A stretch of DNA of 64,000 nucleotides from Candidatus Kaistia colombiensis. GTDB taxonomy: Bacteria; Pseudomonadota; Alphaproteobacteria; Rhizobiales; Kaistiaceae. The translations under genes were made by a program, and so were the position numbers. Positions 38,501 through 47,972 of this stretch are shown piece by piece (positions within the stretch are counted from its first letter, which is position 1; each line of letters begins with the position of its first letter). A model generated the notes under the pieces. That model saw nothing but the letters and a program-made list of their open reading frames with translations. It ran no database searches and was not told the DNA's origin. The stretch lies in NCBI GenBank assembly GCA_029203105.1, contig CP119318.1, positions 15,001 through 79,000 on the forward strand, in the 5' to 3' direction.

Positions 38501-39355
38501 ATGCGATCGCTCCGCCTCCTCCGCGCCCTCCTGCCGGCCCTTGTCGCGGCCGTGCCGTCGACGTCGGTCGCGCCGATCGCGCTCGCCGCCCCGGCGGTGC
38601 TGCAGGCCGGCAAGGTCGACGCCAACTATACCATCCTGCTCGGCGGCATCACCATCGGCCGCTTCGCCCTCGACACCGTCCTCGACGGCAAGAGCTACAC
38701 GATCACGGCGCGCGGCTCGACCAGCGGCGTCACCCGCTTCGTCTCCGACGGCAAGGGCTATCTGAAGAGCAGCGGCAGCATTGTCGGCTCGCGCATCCTG
38801 CCGGCCGCCTACCTGCTCGACACCAGCGAGAACGGCCACCGCAACAGCACCGTCTCGATGCAGATGAATGCCGGCAACATCGTCCATGTCGCCGCCCTGC
38901 CGCCGCTCGCCAAGAAGGCCGACCGCGTGCCGTTGCTGCCGCAGCACAAGCGCAACATCTTCGATCCGTTGAGCGCGATGATCGTGCCGCTGGTGAAGGG
39001 CAACATGGCCGCCGCCTGCAACCGCACCGTTCCCGTCTTCGACGGCTGGCAGCGTTTCGACGTCAAGCTCTACTACAAGGGCACCGCCGAGGTCGACGGC
39101 CTGAACGGTTCCTACAAGGGCTCGGTCGTCGTCTGCGGCGCGCGCTACGTCCCCGTCGCCGGCCACCGGCCGACGCGCGAGGCGATCGAATACATGGAAA
39201 ACAACAAGGCGCTCGAAGTCTGGCTGGCGCCGGTCGAGAGCCTCGGCGTGATGATGCCCTACCGGATGCAGATCGGCACCGAGGTCGGCATGCTGACCAT
39301 CCACGCCTCCCGCTTCGTCGGCGAGGCCGAGACGCAGCGCGCTTCGGTGGAATAA
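38501..39355 (+). CDS. DUF3108 domain protein, exported
   Basis: A 284-residue protein with an N-terminal signal sequence (LLRALLPALVAAVPSTSVAPIALA, cleavage near residue 29) and a DUF3108 domain covering most of the rest (YTILLGGITIGRFALDT near the start, LPLL-K-RNIFDPLSAMI and WQRFDVKLYYKGTAEVDG in the middle). DUF3108 proteins are predicted envelope lipocalin-like beta-barrels of unknown role. It is divergent from rpmB, and this pairing recurs in Rhizobiales. Two conserved Cys residues, about 169 and 208, could form a disulfide. Confidence 0.9.
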   Translation: MRSLRLLRALLPALVAAVPSTSVAPIALAAPAVLQAGKVDANYTILLGGITIGRFALDTVLDGKSYTITARGSTSGVTRFVSDGKGYLKSSGSIVGSRILPAAYLLDTSENGHRNSTVSMQMNAGNIVHVAALPPLAKKADRVPLLPQHKRNIFDPLSAMIVPLVKGNMAAACNRTVPVFDGWQRFDVKLYYKGTAEVDGLNGSYKGSVVVCGARYVPVAGHRPTREAIEYMENNKALEVWLAPVESLGVMMPYRMQIGTEVGMLTIHASRFVGEAETQRASVE

Positions 39356-39396
39356 AGGGCGCAGCGGCCCCGCGCTCACCGTCGCCCGACGCTCGC

Positions 39397-39497
39397 CGTC
39401 ATTCCCGCGAAGGCGGGAATCCATGCATCCGAAGCCTTGGACGTTTAACGCCCCGCTTCCCGGCTGAATGGATCCCGGGTCTACGCCCGGGATGACG
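39397..39497 (+). repeat. REP-like dispersed palindromic element, copy 3
   Basis: CGTCATTCCCGC GAAG GCGGGAATCCATG followed by GGATCCCGGG TCTACG CCCGGGATGACG, in the same order as copy 2, with a longer spacer. Confidence 0.88.
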
Positions 39498-40039
39498 CCG
39501 GTGTTTGTGGGACGGTCGGTGCGTGCTTCGAAACGGCCCGAGGGCCGCCTCAAATGCCATCTCCCCGTCGCAATACCGGGATACAAGGCCTCTGCTCCCG
39601 GTGACGGGCACCCGCTGTCCCAAATTGCGACACCCGGCGAACCATCCGTTAACGCTGTCCCGGCTGAAGCACCCGATCGACCGGAACGAACCCGGGCGCC
39701 ATCCGGCGGCGCGCCCTTCCCATGGGGTCGGCGATGGGGCGACCTACCATGGCTAGACGGCACGAATGCGGAACGGCGATTCGCCAGCGATTCGTCCATG
39801 CTCCGTTCCGGATTCGGTCGAATCCTGAATGGAAGATAGGCTGATGGCCTTGAAACAATTCACGTTTTGCTAACCTTGCCCGCGCGTGCCGCGGCCGGCA
39901 AACGTTAACGACGTGCGATCTTTTCCGGGCCGTCGAAGCGAGTCCGCGGCACTATTTCGTGGCGCTCACGCCGGACCGGCACATATATGGTGGTGAACAG
40001 AACGCGATTTCCGGCGAGTCAGCGATTCGGACATCGTTT

Positions 40040-40054
40040 GTTCCAGAAAGGTTC
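40040..40054. promoter_or_regulatory. Possible LexA box (GTTC-N7-GTTC)
   Basis: GTTC CAGAAAG GTTC matches the direct-repeat LexA operator of alphaproteobacteria. It is about 110 bases before the helicase start. With eight fixed bases the motif is expected about once or twice by chance in 64 kb, so the intergenic position is the only extra support. Confidence 0.3.
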
Positions 40055-40163
40055 CAAAGTTTAATCGGGACCGTCTGCGGCATGAATTCGAGTCTGTTTT
40101 GTGTGCCGACAAGATACAGAACAGGCTTGGACGCGTTGATGTGGAAGTGAGACTGCCCGCGAT

Positions 40164-43100
40164 ATGAATGAACGGACGAGACCACCAGGCGCCGGAGCGG
40201 GCGGGCGCAATGTCACTGCCGTCCTGGGTCCGACAAACACCGGCAAGACGCATCTGGCGATCGAGCGGATGCTGGCGCATTCCTCCGGCATCATCGGCCT
40301 GCCGCTGCGCCTGTTGGCGCGCGAGGTCTATGGCCGGATCGCGGCCCGGGTCGGCGTGGAATCGGTGGCGCTGATCACCGGCGAGGAAAAGATCGTCCCG
40401 CCCAATCCGCGCTTTCGCGTCTGCACGGTCGAGGCCCTGCCCTCGCATACCGACGTTTCGTTCGTGGCGATCGACGAGATCCAACTCGCCGCCGACCTCG
40501 ACCGCGGCCATGTCTTCACCGACCGTTTGCTCAATCTGCGCGGCCGCGACGAGACGCTGCTGCTCGGCGCCGCCACCATGCGCGGCATCCTGGAAAAGCT
40601 TCTGCCCGGCATCGAGATCGTCACGCGGCCGCGCATGTCGATGCTGACCTATGCCGGCTCGAAGAAAATCACCCGCCTGCCCCGCCGCTCGGCCGTCGTC
40701 GCCTTCTCGGCCGACGAGGTCTATGCGGTCGCCGAACTGATTCGCCGCCAGCGCGGCGGCGCCGCCGTGGTGCTCGGATCGCTCTCGCCGCGCACGAGAA
40801 ACGCCCAGGTCGAACTTTATCAGTCGGGCGATGTCGATTTTCTTGTCGCCACCGACGCCATCGGCATGGGCCTCAATCTCGACGTCGACCATGTCGCCTT
40901 CGCGCAGGAGCGCAAGTTCGACGGCTTCCAGTATCGCCGGCTGACGGCGGCCGAGCTCGGCCAGATCGCCGGCCGCGCCGGACGCCACACGCGCGACGGC
41001 AGCTTCGGCGTCACCGGCCAGGTCGACCCCTTCGAGGACGAGCTGATCGAGGCGCTCGAAAGCCACCACTTCATGTCGGTGCGCACGCTGCAATGGCGCA
41101 ATCGCGCGCTGGATTTCCGTTCGATCGATGCGCTTCGCGCCAGTCTGGACCGCCCGCCGGGCCTGGAGGGCCTGTCGAAGGCGCCGCCGTCCGAGGACGT
41201 CACCGTGCTGGAAATCCTCGCCCGGGATCCGGCGATCCGCGCGCTGGCGGACCGGCGCGAACGGCTCGAATTGCTCTGGGATATTTGCCAGACGCCCGAT
41301 TATCGACGCATTGCACCGGCTAATCATGCCGAGCTGGTCGCCGATATTTTCACCTTCGTCGCCCGCGAAGGCGCCGTGCCGGACGACTGGTTTAAGCGTC
41401 AGGTCGCCTTTGCAGATCGCACAGATGGCGATATCGATACGCTCGCCAATCGCATTGCCCACATAAGAACGTGGACCTTTGCGGCAAACCGGCCTAACTG
41501 GCTTAAGGATCCTCGCCATTGGCAGGAGCGCACGCGCGCTATAGAGGATCGTCTTTCCGATGCGCTCCACGAAAGGCTCACCCAGCGTTTCGTGGATCGG
41601 CGCACAAGTGTACTGATGAAGCGGCTCAGAGAAAACGCCATGCTCGAAGCAGAAATCACGACCTCCGGCGATGTGCTGGTCGAGGGACAGCATGTCGGAA
41701 GCCTGCAGGGTTTCCGCTTCACGCCAGATCCCCAGGCCGACGGTCCGGACGCCAAAGCGATCGGGGCCGTGGCCCAGAAGGCGCTTGCCGGCGAAATCGA
41801 GCGCCGCGCCGAGAAGATCGGCAACGCGCCCAATCCCGAACTCGTGCTGTCGACCGACGGCACGCTGCGCTGGCTCGGCGCGCCAGTGGCGAGGATCGTC
41901 GCGACCGACGACGCGCTGCGCCCGCGCCTCGTGCTGCTCGCCGATGAGGGCCTGACCGGCCCGGCGCGCGAACGCGTCCAGGATCGCGTCGACATCTGGC
42001 TGAAGAGCCATATCGAGACGTTGCTGAAGCCGTTGTTCGAGCTTTTGGCCGGCGTCGAGCTTTCCGGCCCGGCCCGCGGCATCGCCTTCCGGCTCGTCGA
42101 GGGCCAGGGCGTACTCGAGCGCTCCGAGCTCGCCGAGGAGATCAAGGCGCTCGACCAGGAGGCCCGCTCCGGCCTGCGCAAGCTGGGCGTCCGCTTCGGC
42201 GCCTACCACATCTATGTTCCGGCCCTGCTGAAGCCGGCCCCGAGCGCGCTCAACGCCATGCTCTGGGCGCTCAAAAACCAGGGCCTGGACGCGCCGGGCC
42301 TGGCCGAGCTACCGCAGCTTTCGGCCACCGGCCGCACCACGGTGCCGGTCGACCCGACCTTCGCGCGTCCGCTCTACCGCGTCGTCGGCTATCGCATCGC
42401 CGGCAACCGCGCCGTCCGCATCGACATCCTCGAGCGGCTGGCCGACATCATCCGGCCGCTGATCGCCTGGAAGCCGACCTCCGACAATCTGGTGCCGCCC
42501 GAAGGCGCCGTCGACGGCAATGGCTTCACCATCACCGTGTCGATGACGTCGCTGCTCGGCTGCTCCGGCGAGGACTTTGCCGGCGTGCTGAAGTCGCTCG
42601 GCTACCGTCTCGACCGTCGCCCGGCGCCGCCCAAGGCTCCGGTGGTAGAGGCAACGCCCGCGGCAGAAGCTGCGCCGGCCGTGACCGTCACGTCGGAAGA
42701 GACGACGGAAGTCGTCACCGAGACCGTGACGGAAACCGCTGGCGAGGCGGAAGCCACGCCCGTCGAGACGACGGTTTCGGAAGAGACGGTGGAAGCCGTC
42801 ACCGAGACCACGACGGAAGCCCCGGCCGAGGTCGAAGCCGACACCACCCCGGTCGTCGAAGCACCGTCGCTGGAAACCGGCGATGGCGAGACGGCCGAGG
42901 CTGCGCCGGCCGAGCCGGAAATGATCGATGTCTGGCGTCCGGGTCGTTTCGACCGCCGCCCGCAGCAGCGCGACAACCGCCGCGACCGTCGTCCGAACCA
43001 GAACGCCTCGGCTCCGGCCGAAGCAGGCGAGGCCAAGCCGGAAGGCCGCGAGGGCCGTGGCCGTCAGCAGGACGGCGAGCGCGACGGACGCCGCCAGGGC

Positions 43101-43358
43101 GGACGCCCGCAGCAGCAGCGCGGTCCCCGTCCGGAGCGGGCAAATAGCGACCGCCCGCAGGGCGATCGCGAGGGCCGTCGCAACGACCGTCCCGGCAACG
43201 ACCACCGCAACAAGGGCGGCGATCACCGCCAGGGCCAGAACGCGTCGCAGCCGCGTCGCGAAGAACCCCGGCGCGAGCGTCCGATCGATCCGAACTCGCC
43301 CTTCGCAGCTTTGGCGGCCCTCAAGGCCGATCTCGAAGCCAAGAAGCGTGGTGGCTAG
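40164..43358 (+). CDS. Suv3/MgpS-like ATP-dependent RNA helicase with disordered C-terminal tail
   Basis: The 1,064-residue protein has a Ski2-like/Suv3 helicase core: Walker A GPTNTGKTH (residues 22-30), D-E-I-Q box near 104-107, ATDAIGMGLNLDVDHVAF and GQIAGRAGRHTRDG (motif VI, about 272-285). After a long middle region an acidic Thr/Glu/Val-rich linker (about 825-920) is followed by an Arg/Gln/Asn-rich basic tail (about 930-1045) ending NSPFAALAALKADLEAKKRGG. Suv3 works in mitochondrial RNA turnover; in rhizobia the homologue MgpS affects growth. The tail resembles RNA-binding disordered regions. Codon use changes in the middle (about 41270-41690). It is followed by the S4-domain gene after 18 bases. 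Confidence 0.9.
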   Translation: MNERTRPPGAGAGGRNVTAVLGPTNTGKTHLAIERMLAHSSGIIGLPLRLLAREVYGRIAARVGVESVALITGEEKIVPPNPRFRVCTVEALPSHTDVSFVAIDEIQLAADLDRGHVFTDRLLNLRGRDETLLLGAATMRGILEKLLPGIEIVTRPRMSMLTYAGSKKITRLPRRSAVVAFSADEVYAVAELIRRQRGGAAVVLGSLSPRTRNAQVELYQSGDVDFLVATDAIGMGLNLDVDHVAFAQERKFDGFQYRRLTAAELGQIAGRAGRHTRDGSFGVTGQVDPFEDELIEALESHHFMSVRTLQWRNRALDFRSIDALRASLDRPPGLEGLSKAPPSEDVTVLEILARDPAIRALADRRERLELLWDICQTPDYRRIAPANHAELVADIFTFVAREGAVPDDWFKRQVAFADRTDGDIDTLANRIAHIRTWTFAANRPNWLKDPRHWQERTRAIEDRLSDALHERLTQRFVDRRTSVLMKRLRENAMLEAEITTSGDVLVEGQHVGSLQGFRFTPDPQADGPDAKAIGAVAQKALAGEIERRAEKIGNAPNPELVLSTDGTLRWLGAPVARIVATDDALRPRLVLLADEGLTGPARERVQDRVDIWLKSHIETLLKPLFELLAGVELSGPARGIAFRLVEGQGVLERSELAEEIKALDQEARSGLRKLGVRFGAYHIYVPALLKPAPSALNAMLWALKNQGLDAPGLAELPQLSATGRTTVPVDPTFARPLYRVVGYRIAGNRAVRIDILERLADIIRPLIAWKPTSDNLVPPEGAVDGNGFTITVSMTSLLGCSGEDFAGVLKSLGYRLDRRPAPPKAPVVEATPAAEAAPAVTVTSEETTEVVTETVTETAGEAEATPVETTVSEETVEAVTETTTEAPAEVEADTTPVVEAPSLETGDGETAEAAPAEPEMIDVWRPGRFDRRPQQRDNRRDRRPNQNASAPAEAGEAKPEGREGRGRQQDGERDGRRQGGRPQQQRGPRPERANSDRPQGDREGRRNDRPGNDHRNKGGDHRQGQNASQPRREEPRRERPIDPNSPFAALAALKADLEAKKRGG

Positions 43359-43376
43359 TCAAGACGCGGAGCGGCG

Positions 43377-43781
43377 ATGAGCGAGGAAACCGGACGCCAG
43401 CGTATCGACAAATGGCTCTGGTTTGCCCGCTTCGCGAAGAGCCGCTCGATCGCCCAGAAACTGGTCACGGGCGGCAAGGTCCGGGTCAACCGCGACAAGA
43501 TCGACGCGTCGAGCCGCCTGGTGCGGCCCGGCGACGTCCTGACCCTGTCGCTGGAGCGGCAGGTCCGGGTCATCAAGATCCTCGACCCCGGCACGCGCCG
43601 GGGTCCCGCCCCCGAGGCGCAGTTGCTCTACGAGGACCTGACACCGCCGGCGGTCCTGACCGCGCCGGTCGTCCGCGGCGGTCCGAGGCCGACGAAACGC
43701 GACCGCCGGGCACTGGATGCGTTCCAATCCGCCGACCCGGATCGGCATCGCGAAAATCTTCCAACAAACGACGAAGATTGA
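43377..43781 (+). CDS. hslR: S4-domain RNA-binding protein (HslR-like)
   Basis: A 134-residue protein with an N-terminal S4 domain (RIDKWLWFARFAKSRSIAQKLVTGGKVRVNRDKID, about residues 9-43) and the second strand PGDVLTLSLERQVRVIKI. The C-terminal part is basic with GPRPTKRDRRALDAF. HslR (Hsp15) binds stalled 50S subunits carrying nascent tRNA in E. coli. It begins 18 bases after the helicase stop, so the two RNA proteins are probably cotranscribed. Confidence 0.92.
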   Translation: MSEETGRQRIDKWLWFARFAKSRSIAQKLVTGGKVRVNRDKIDASSRLVRPGDVLTLSLERQVRVIKILDPGTRRGPAPEAQLLYEDLTPPAVLTAPVVRGGPRPTKRDRRALDAFQSADPDRHRENLPTNDED

Positions 43782-43900
43782 GGAAAGTCATTCGGCCCGA
43801 GGTCGGCGCTGCGGCATCGGCGATCCTTGCGCCGTCCAACTAAAGCGTTTACCCAGACGACGCTGGCGAGCTTGGAGCGTGCTCGCCCGAGGAGACGATC

Positions 43901-44239
43901 TTGCCCTATGTCGTGACTGACAACTGCATCCGCTGCAAGTACACGGATTGCGTCGAAGTGTGTCCGGTGGACTGCTTCTACGAGGGCGAGAACATGCTCG
44001 TCATCCACCCGGATGAATGCATCGATTGCGGCGTCTGCGAACCGGAATGCCCGGCCGAGGCGATCAAGCCGGACACCGAGCCGGGCCTCGAAAAGTGGCT
44101 GAAGCTCAACGCCGAATATGCCGAGAAGTGGCCCAACATCACCGTGCGCAAGGAAGCGCCGGCCGACGCCGCGGATTTCGACGGTGTGCCGAACAAGCTC
44201 GAGACCCAGTTTTCCGCCGCGCCCGGCGAAGGCGACTGA
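43901..44239 (+). CDS. fdxA: 7Fe ferredoxin FdxA
   Basis: The 112-residue ferredoxin starts at TTG 43901, with GGAGA six bases upstream; no ATG is available in the right place. It has CIRCKYTDCVEVCPVDC (residues 9-25) and CIDCGVCEPECP (about 40-51), giving the ligands for a [3Fe-4S] and a [4Fe-4S] cluster. The C-terminal extension NAEYAEKWPNITVRKEAP is typical of the alphaproteobacterial FdxA. It is a soluble electron carrier. carD lies downstream after a 470-base gap. Confidence 0.96.
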   Translation: MPYVVTDNCIRCKYTDCVEVCPVDCFYEGENMLVIHPDECIDCGVCEPECPAEAIKPDTEPGLEKWLKLNAEYAEKWPNITVRKEAPADAADFDGVPNKLETQFSAAPGEGD

Positions 44240-44708
44240 GCCCCGGGCCGGTTGCCAGGCCGGCCTCTGACCGACGACGCCCCGATCATCGGCCTTGCCC
44301 CAGAGGTGCGCCCGCGCACCGCGGCGGCAATGCTTTGATTTTTGGGTATTTTGTGATATATATACAAATACAGTCGGTAACCACTTACGGCGTCACCGCA
44401 CCTTTCTGGTGTTTCGTTCGTGAACAACCCTCAACATTGAAGCGAGAAGTCGTCCTGCCGCGACATTAAGGCGCGCTGGCGATGGATCGTCGTCGATGTT
44501 GATTGCGCACGTGCGGATCCCCATATCGGGGCGAGCGTTTTTCCTGATCGGCTGACAGTGGATGAGCGAACCCGGCCGGGTCGCCTCCGGGGCAATTGTT
44601 CCGGGACCGGCTCGGGGCCGCATTAGCCATGGATGAGACGGGTTTCGTCAAAATCCGGCCTTAGGCTTGGCGAGCCGGGCCCGCCAATTTAACGGAGTTA
44701 ATACGCGT
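44240..44708. other. Gap between fdxA and carD
   Basis: About 470 bases without a supported gene. A strongly A/T-rich patch at 44335-44375 (TTTTTGGGTATTTTGTG then ATATATATACAAATACAG) stands out and may be promoter or leader sequence. The carD ribosome site CGGAG is at 44693-44697. Confidence 0.55.
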
Positions 44709-45302
44709 ATGGCCACCCTCAAGAAGACCACTCTGCGTTCCGATTTCAAGACCGGCGAACACATCGTCTATCCGGCGCATGGCGTCGGCGAGATCGTCGG
44801 TGTCGAAGAGCAGGAAGTGGCCGGCATCAAGCTTGAGCTCTTCGTGATTGCCTTCGAGAAGGACAAGATGAAACTGCGCGTCCCGGTCGCCAAGGCGGCG
44901 TCGGTTGGAATGCGCAAGCTCTCGGATGCGACGACCGTCAAGAAGGCGCTGGAAACCATCCGTGGCCGCGCCCGCGTCAAGCGCACCATGTGGAGCCGTC
45001 GCGCCCAGGAATATGAAGCGAAGATCAATTCCGGCGATCTGATCCAGATCTCCGAAGTCGTCCGCGACCTGTTCCGTTCCGACACCCAGCCGGAGCAGTC
45101 CTACAGCGAGCGCCAGCTCTATGAGGCGGCCCTCGACCGCATGTCGCGCGAAATCGCGGCGGTGAGCGAGATCTCGGAGACCGAAGCGGTCCGCCAGATC
45201 GAGCAGAACCTCGCCAAGAGCCCGAAGCGCGGCGGCAAGGCCGATGAAGAGGCTGTCGCCGAAGTCGAGACCGATGACGAGAAGCACGACGAAGCCGCAT
45301 AA
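44709..45302 (+). CDS. carD: CarD/CdnL family transcription regulator
   Basis: The 197-residue protein starts at ATG 44709 (MATLKKTTLRSDFKTGEHIVYPAHGVGEIVGVEEQE). It has the N-terminal RNA polymerase interaction domain (CarD_TRCF, about residues 12-75) and a helical C-terminal domain (about 85-170), with an acidic tail. CdnL binds the RNA polymerase beta subunit and stabilises open complexes at housekeeping promoters such as rRNA promoters. The long leader before it suggests regulation. It has its own terminator and is followed by rpoH. Confidence 0.95.
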   Translation: MATLKKTTLRSDFKTGEHIVYPAHGVGEIVGVEEQEVAGIKLELFVIAFEKDKMKLRVPVAKAASVGMRKLSDATTVKKALETIRGRARVKRTMWSRRAQEYEAKINSGDLIQISEVVRDLFRSDTQPEQSYSERQLYEAALDRMSREIAAVSEISETEAVRQIEQNLAKSPKRGGKADEEAVAEVETDDEKHDEAA

Positions 45303-45329
45303 TCCCGGCCAAACCGTTCTTTCGATGGA

Positions 45330-45357
45330 AACGCCCGGCTTCGCCGGGCGTTTTTTT
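45330..45357 (+). terminator. carD terminator
   Basis: ACGCCCGGC TTC GCCGGGCGT followed by TTTTTTT, 28 bases past the carD stop. Confidence 0.95.
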
Positions 45358-45518
45358 ATGCGCGCATTTCAATCCGTCGCCGGTGCGACGCTCTGCCGCT
45401 ATCACAACCTTTGCCGGTTGCATCACACCAATGTGCGTCGCCTTTTCGCAACCGCGGCGTAGGCTTGATGTTGTTACAGCGGGGCGCACGAAACCTTTCC
45501 AAAACAGGAGCAGGTCGC

Positions 45519-46385
<867 letters not shown>

Positions 46386-46455
46386 CGCGGCGTCCGGCGG
46401 ACCCGGCGGCTGGCCGTCGGACTGGGTTGAAGCTCAGGCCATCGCGCCGGATTGC

Positions 46456-47271
46456 CTATTCGGCGTCCGCCGCCGCCTGCGTCAGCTGATGCAGGACGAT
46501 GCCGCTGGTCGTCGCGACATTGAGCGAATCGACGCCTGCCGCCATCGGGATCCGCACCGTCAGGGTGCGGGCGAGCACGGTGTCATCAAGGCCCGGCCCT
46601 TCGGTGCCGAGCAGCGCGGCGACCCGCGCCGGCCGCTTCAGCTCAGCCAGACGGAATCCGCCATTCGGGCTGAGCGACACCGCCGTGAAGCCGTGCCGCT
46701 CCAGCAGCGCCACGACATCATCGCCCGGCGCCAGCCGAGCATGCGGCAGCGTCAGCGTGTTGCCGACCGAGACGCGGATCGCCTTGCGATATAACGGGTC
46801 GCAGCAATGCGCGTCGAGCAGGATGGCATCGGCGCCAAAGGCGGCGGCGTTGCGAAAGATGCCGCCGAGATTGTCATGGTTGGCGATCCCCATCAGCACG
46901 ACCACCAGCGCCCTGCCCTCGATCCCGGCCAGCAGCGCATCGGCCGAGGGCGCCGGCGCGCGATGGCCGAGCGCCAGAATTCCGCGATGGATATGGAAGC
47001 CGACAATGCCGTCGAGCACGGCCTGGCCGGCGACATAGACCGGCACGTCGTCTGGCAGGCGATCCGTGATGCGGGCAAGGCCGTCGACGCGCTTTTCGTC
47101 GATCAGCAGCGAGACCGGCTGGTGGCGGTCCGACTGCAGCAGCGTCTGCAACACCACCTCGCCTTCGGCGATGAAGTGGTCGTCGCGCCCGACAAGGTCG
47201 CGCTCGCGCACATGGCAATAGGCGGCAATGCGCGGATCGGCGGGGTCGGTGATGCGGATCAGGTTTGGCAA
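46456..47271 (-). CDS. SpoU/TrmH family RNA 2'-O-methyltransferase
   Basis: The 271-residue protein has an N-terminal substrate-binding part (FIAEGEVVLQTLLQSD near 34-49) and a C-terminal SPOUT domain with the three family motifs: GIANHDNLGGIFRNAAAFGADAILL (about 127-151), GTEGPGLDD and NVATTSGIVLHQL at the end. It methylates ribose in rRNA or tRNA; the target is not predictable. The HNH nuclease gene lies 30 bases upstream on the same strand. Confidence 0.93.
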   Translation of the reverse strand: MPNLIRITDPADPRIAAYCHVRERDLVGRDDHFIAEGEVVLQTLLQSDRHQPVSLLIDEKRVDGLARITDRLPDDVPVYVAGQAVLDGIVGFHIHRGILALGHRAPAPSADALLAGIEGRALVVVLMGIANHDNLGGIFRNAAAFGADAILLDAHCCDPLYRKAIRVSVGNTLTLPHARLAPGDDVVALLERHGFTAVSLSPNGGFRLAELKRPARVAALLGTEGPGLDDTVLARTLTVRIPMAAGVDSLNVATTSGIVLHQLTQAAADAE

Positions 47272-47301
47272 GGCAGGAGGCGGGCTGGGAGAGAAGGAGG
47301 A

Positions 47302-47859
47302 CTACGGGTCCAGTTCCGTATCCCAGTAGAGATAATCGAGCCAGCTGTCGTGCAGATAGTTGGGCGGGAACATGCGGCCATTGTTGTGCAGGTCGGAGAC
47401 GCTGGGCTGGAACGGCTTTTGCCGCGGCCACATCCTGGCGTCGGCGGTGGTGAGGCTGCCCTTGCGCAGATTGCAGGGCGAGCAGGCGGCCACGACATTT
47501 TCCCACGTCGTCTGGCCGCCGCGGGCGCGCGGGATGACGTGGTCGAAGGTAAGATCCTCGCGCGTGCTGCAATACTGGCACTGGAAGCGGTCGCGCAGGA
47601 ACACGTTGAACCGGGTGAAGGCCGGATTGCGCGTCGGCGTCATATAGCTCTTCAGCGAGACGACGCTGGGCAGCCGCATCCGGAAGGACGGGCTGCGGAT
47701 GTCGATGTCATATTCCGAGACGATATTGACGCGATCGAGGAACACCGCCTTGATCGTGTCCTGCCACGACCAGAGCGAGAGCGGGTAATAGCTCAGCGGC
47801 CGATAGTCGGCATTGAGCACAAGGGCCGGATGGGCGCCGGGCGACACGGCTATCGTCAA
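47302..47859 (-). CDS. HNH endonuclease
   Basis: A 185-residue protein with an HNH domain: CQYCSTREDLTFDHVIPRARGG then TTWENVVAACSPCNLRKGS (about residues 94-133). Two C-x2-C pairs hold the structural zinc and the D-H-V segment carries the catalytic His. The N-terminal VLNADYRPLSYYPLSLWSWQDTIKAVFLDRV is the conserved head of a family found as a single chromosomal copy in many alphaproteobacteria, so it is not an obvious mobile or restriction gene. The cell role is unknown. Confidence 0.9.
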   Translation of the reverse strand: MTIAVSPGAHPALVLNADYRPLSYYPLSLWSWQDTIKAVFLDRVNIVSEYDIDIRSPSFRMRLPSVVSLKSYMTPTRNPAFTRFNVFLRDRFQCQYCSTREDLTFDHVIPRARGGQTTWENVVAACSPCNLRKGSLTTADARMWPRQKPFQPSVSDLHNNGRMFPPNYLHDSWLDYLYWDTELDP

Positions 47860-47972
47860 GACATGGCTTCCTCTGCTGAGACGCGCCGAACCTCGAGATT
47901 GCCGAAATAGTCTATAGGCTCTGTGTCATCCTTGTGAAGCCAATGAAACGTTGACGTTTCCGTGCGTGTCGA

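Larger units (their letters stand above)
39356..40163. other. Long intergenic region before the helicase gene
   Basis: About 800 bases with no supported gene. It holds REP copy 3 (39397-39497), a stretch of ordinary sequence, then an A/T-richer part (39840-40163) which should include the helicase promoter and carries a GTTC-N7-GTTC motif at 40040-40054. Short open frames here have no recognisable content. Confidence 0.6.

Noticed and set aside
38396..39799. 467-codon open frame antisense to the DUF3108 gene
   Set aside because: Shadow of the exported DUF3108 protein and of the REP element; no domain.
39959..40150. 63-codon frame spanning the LexA-like motif
   Set aside because: No ribosome site and no similarity that I recognise.
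39966..42209. 747-codon open frame antisense to the helicase
   Set aside because: Shadow frame; the helicase motifs on the plus strand are clear.
44393..44623. Short minus-strand frame in the fdxA-carD gap
   Set aside because: No start signal or family; probably noncoding leader sequence.
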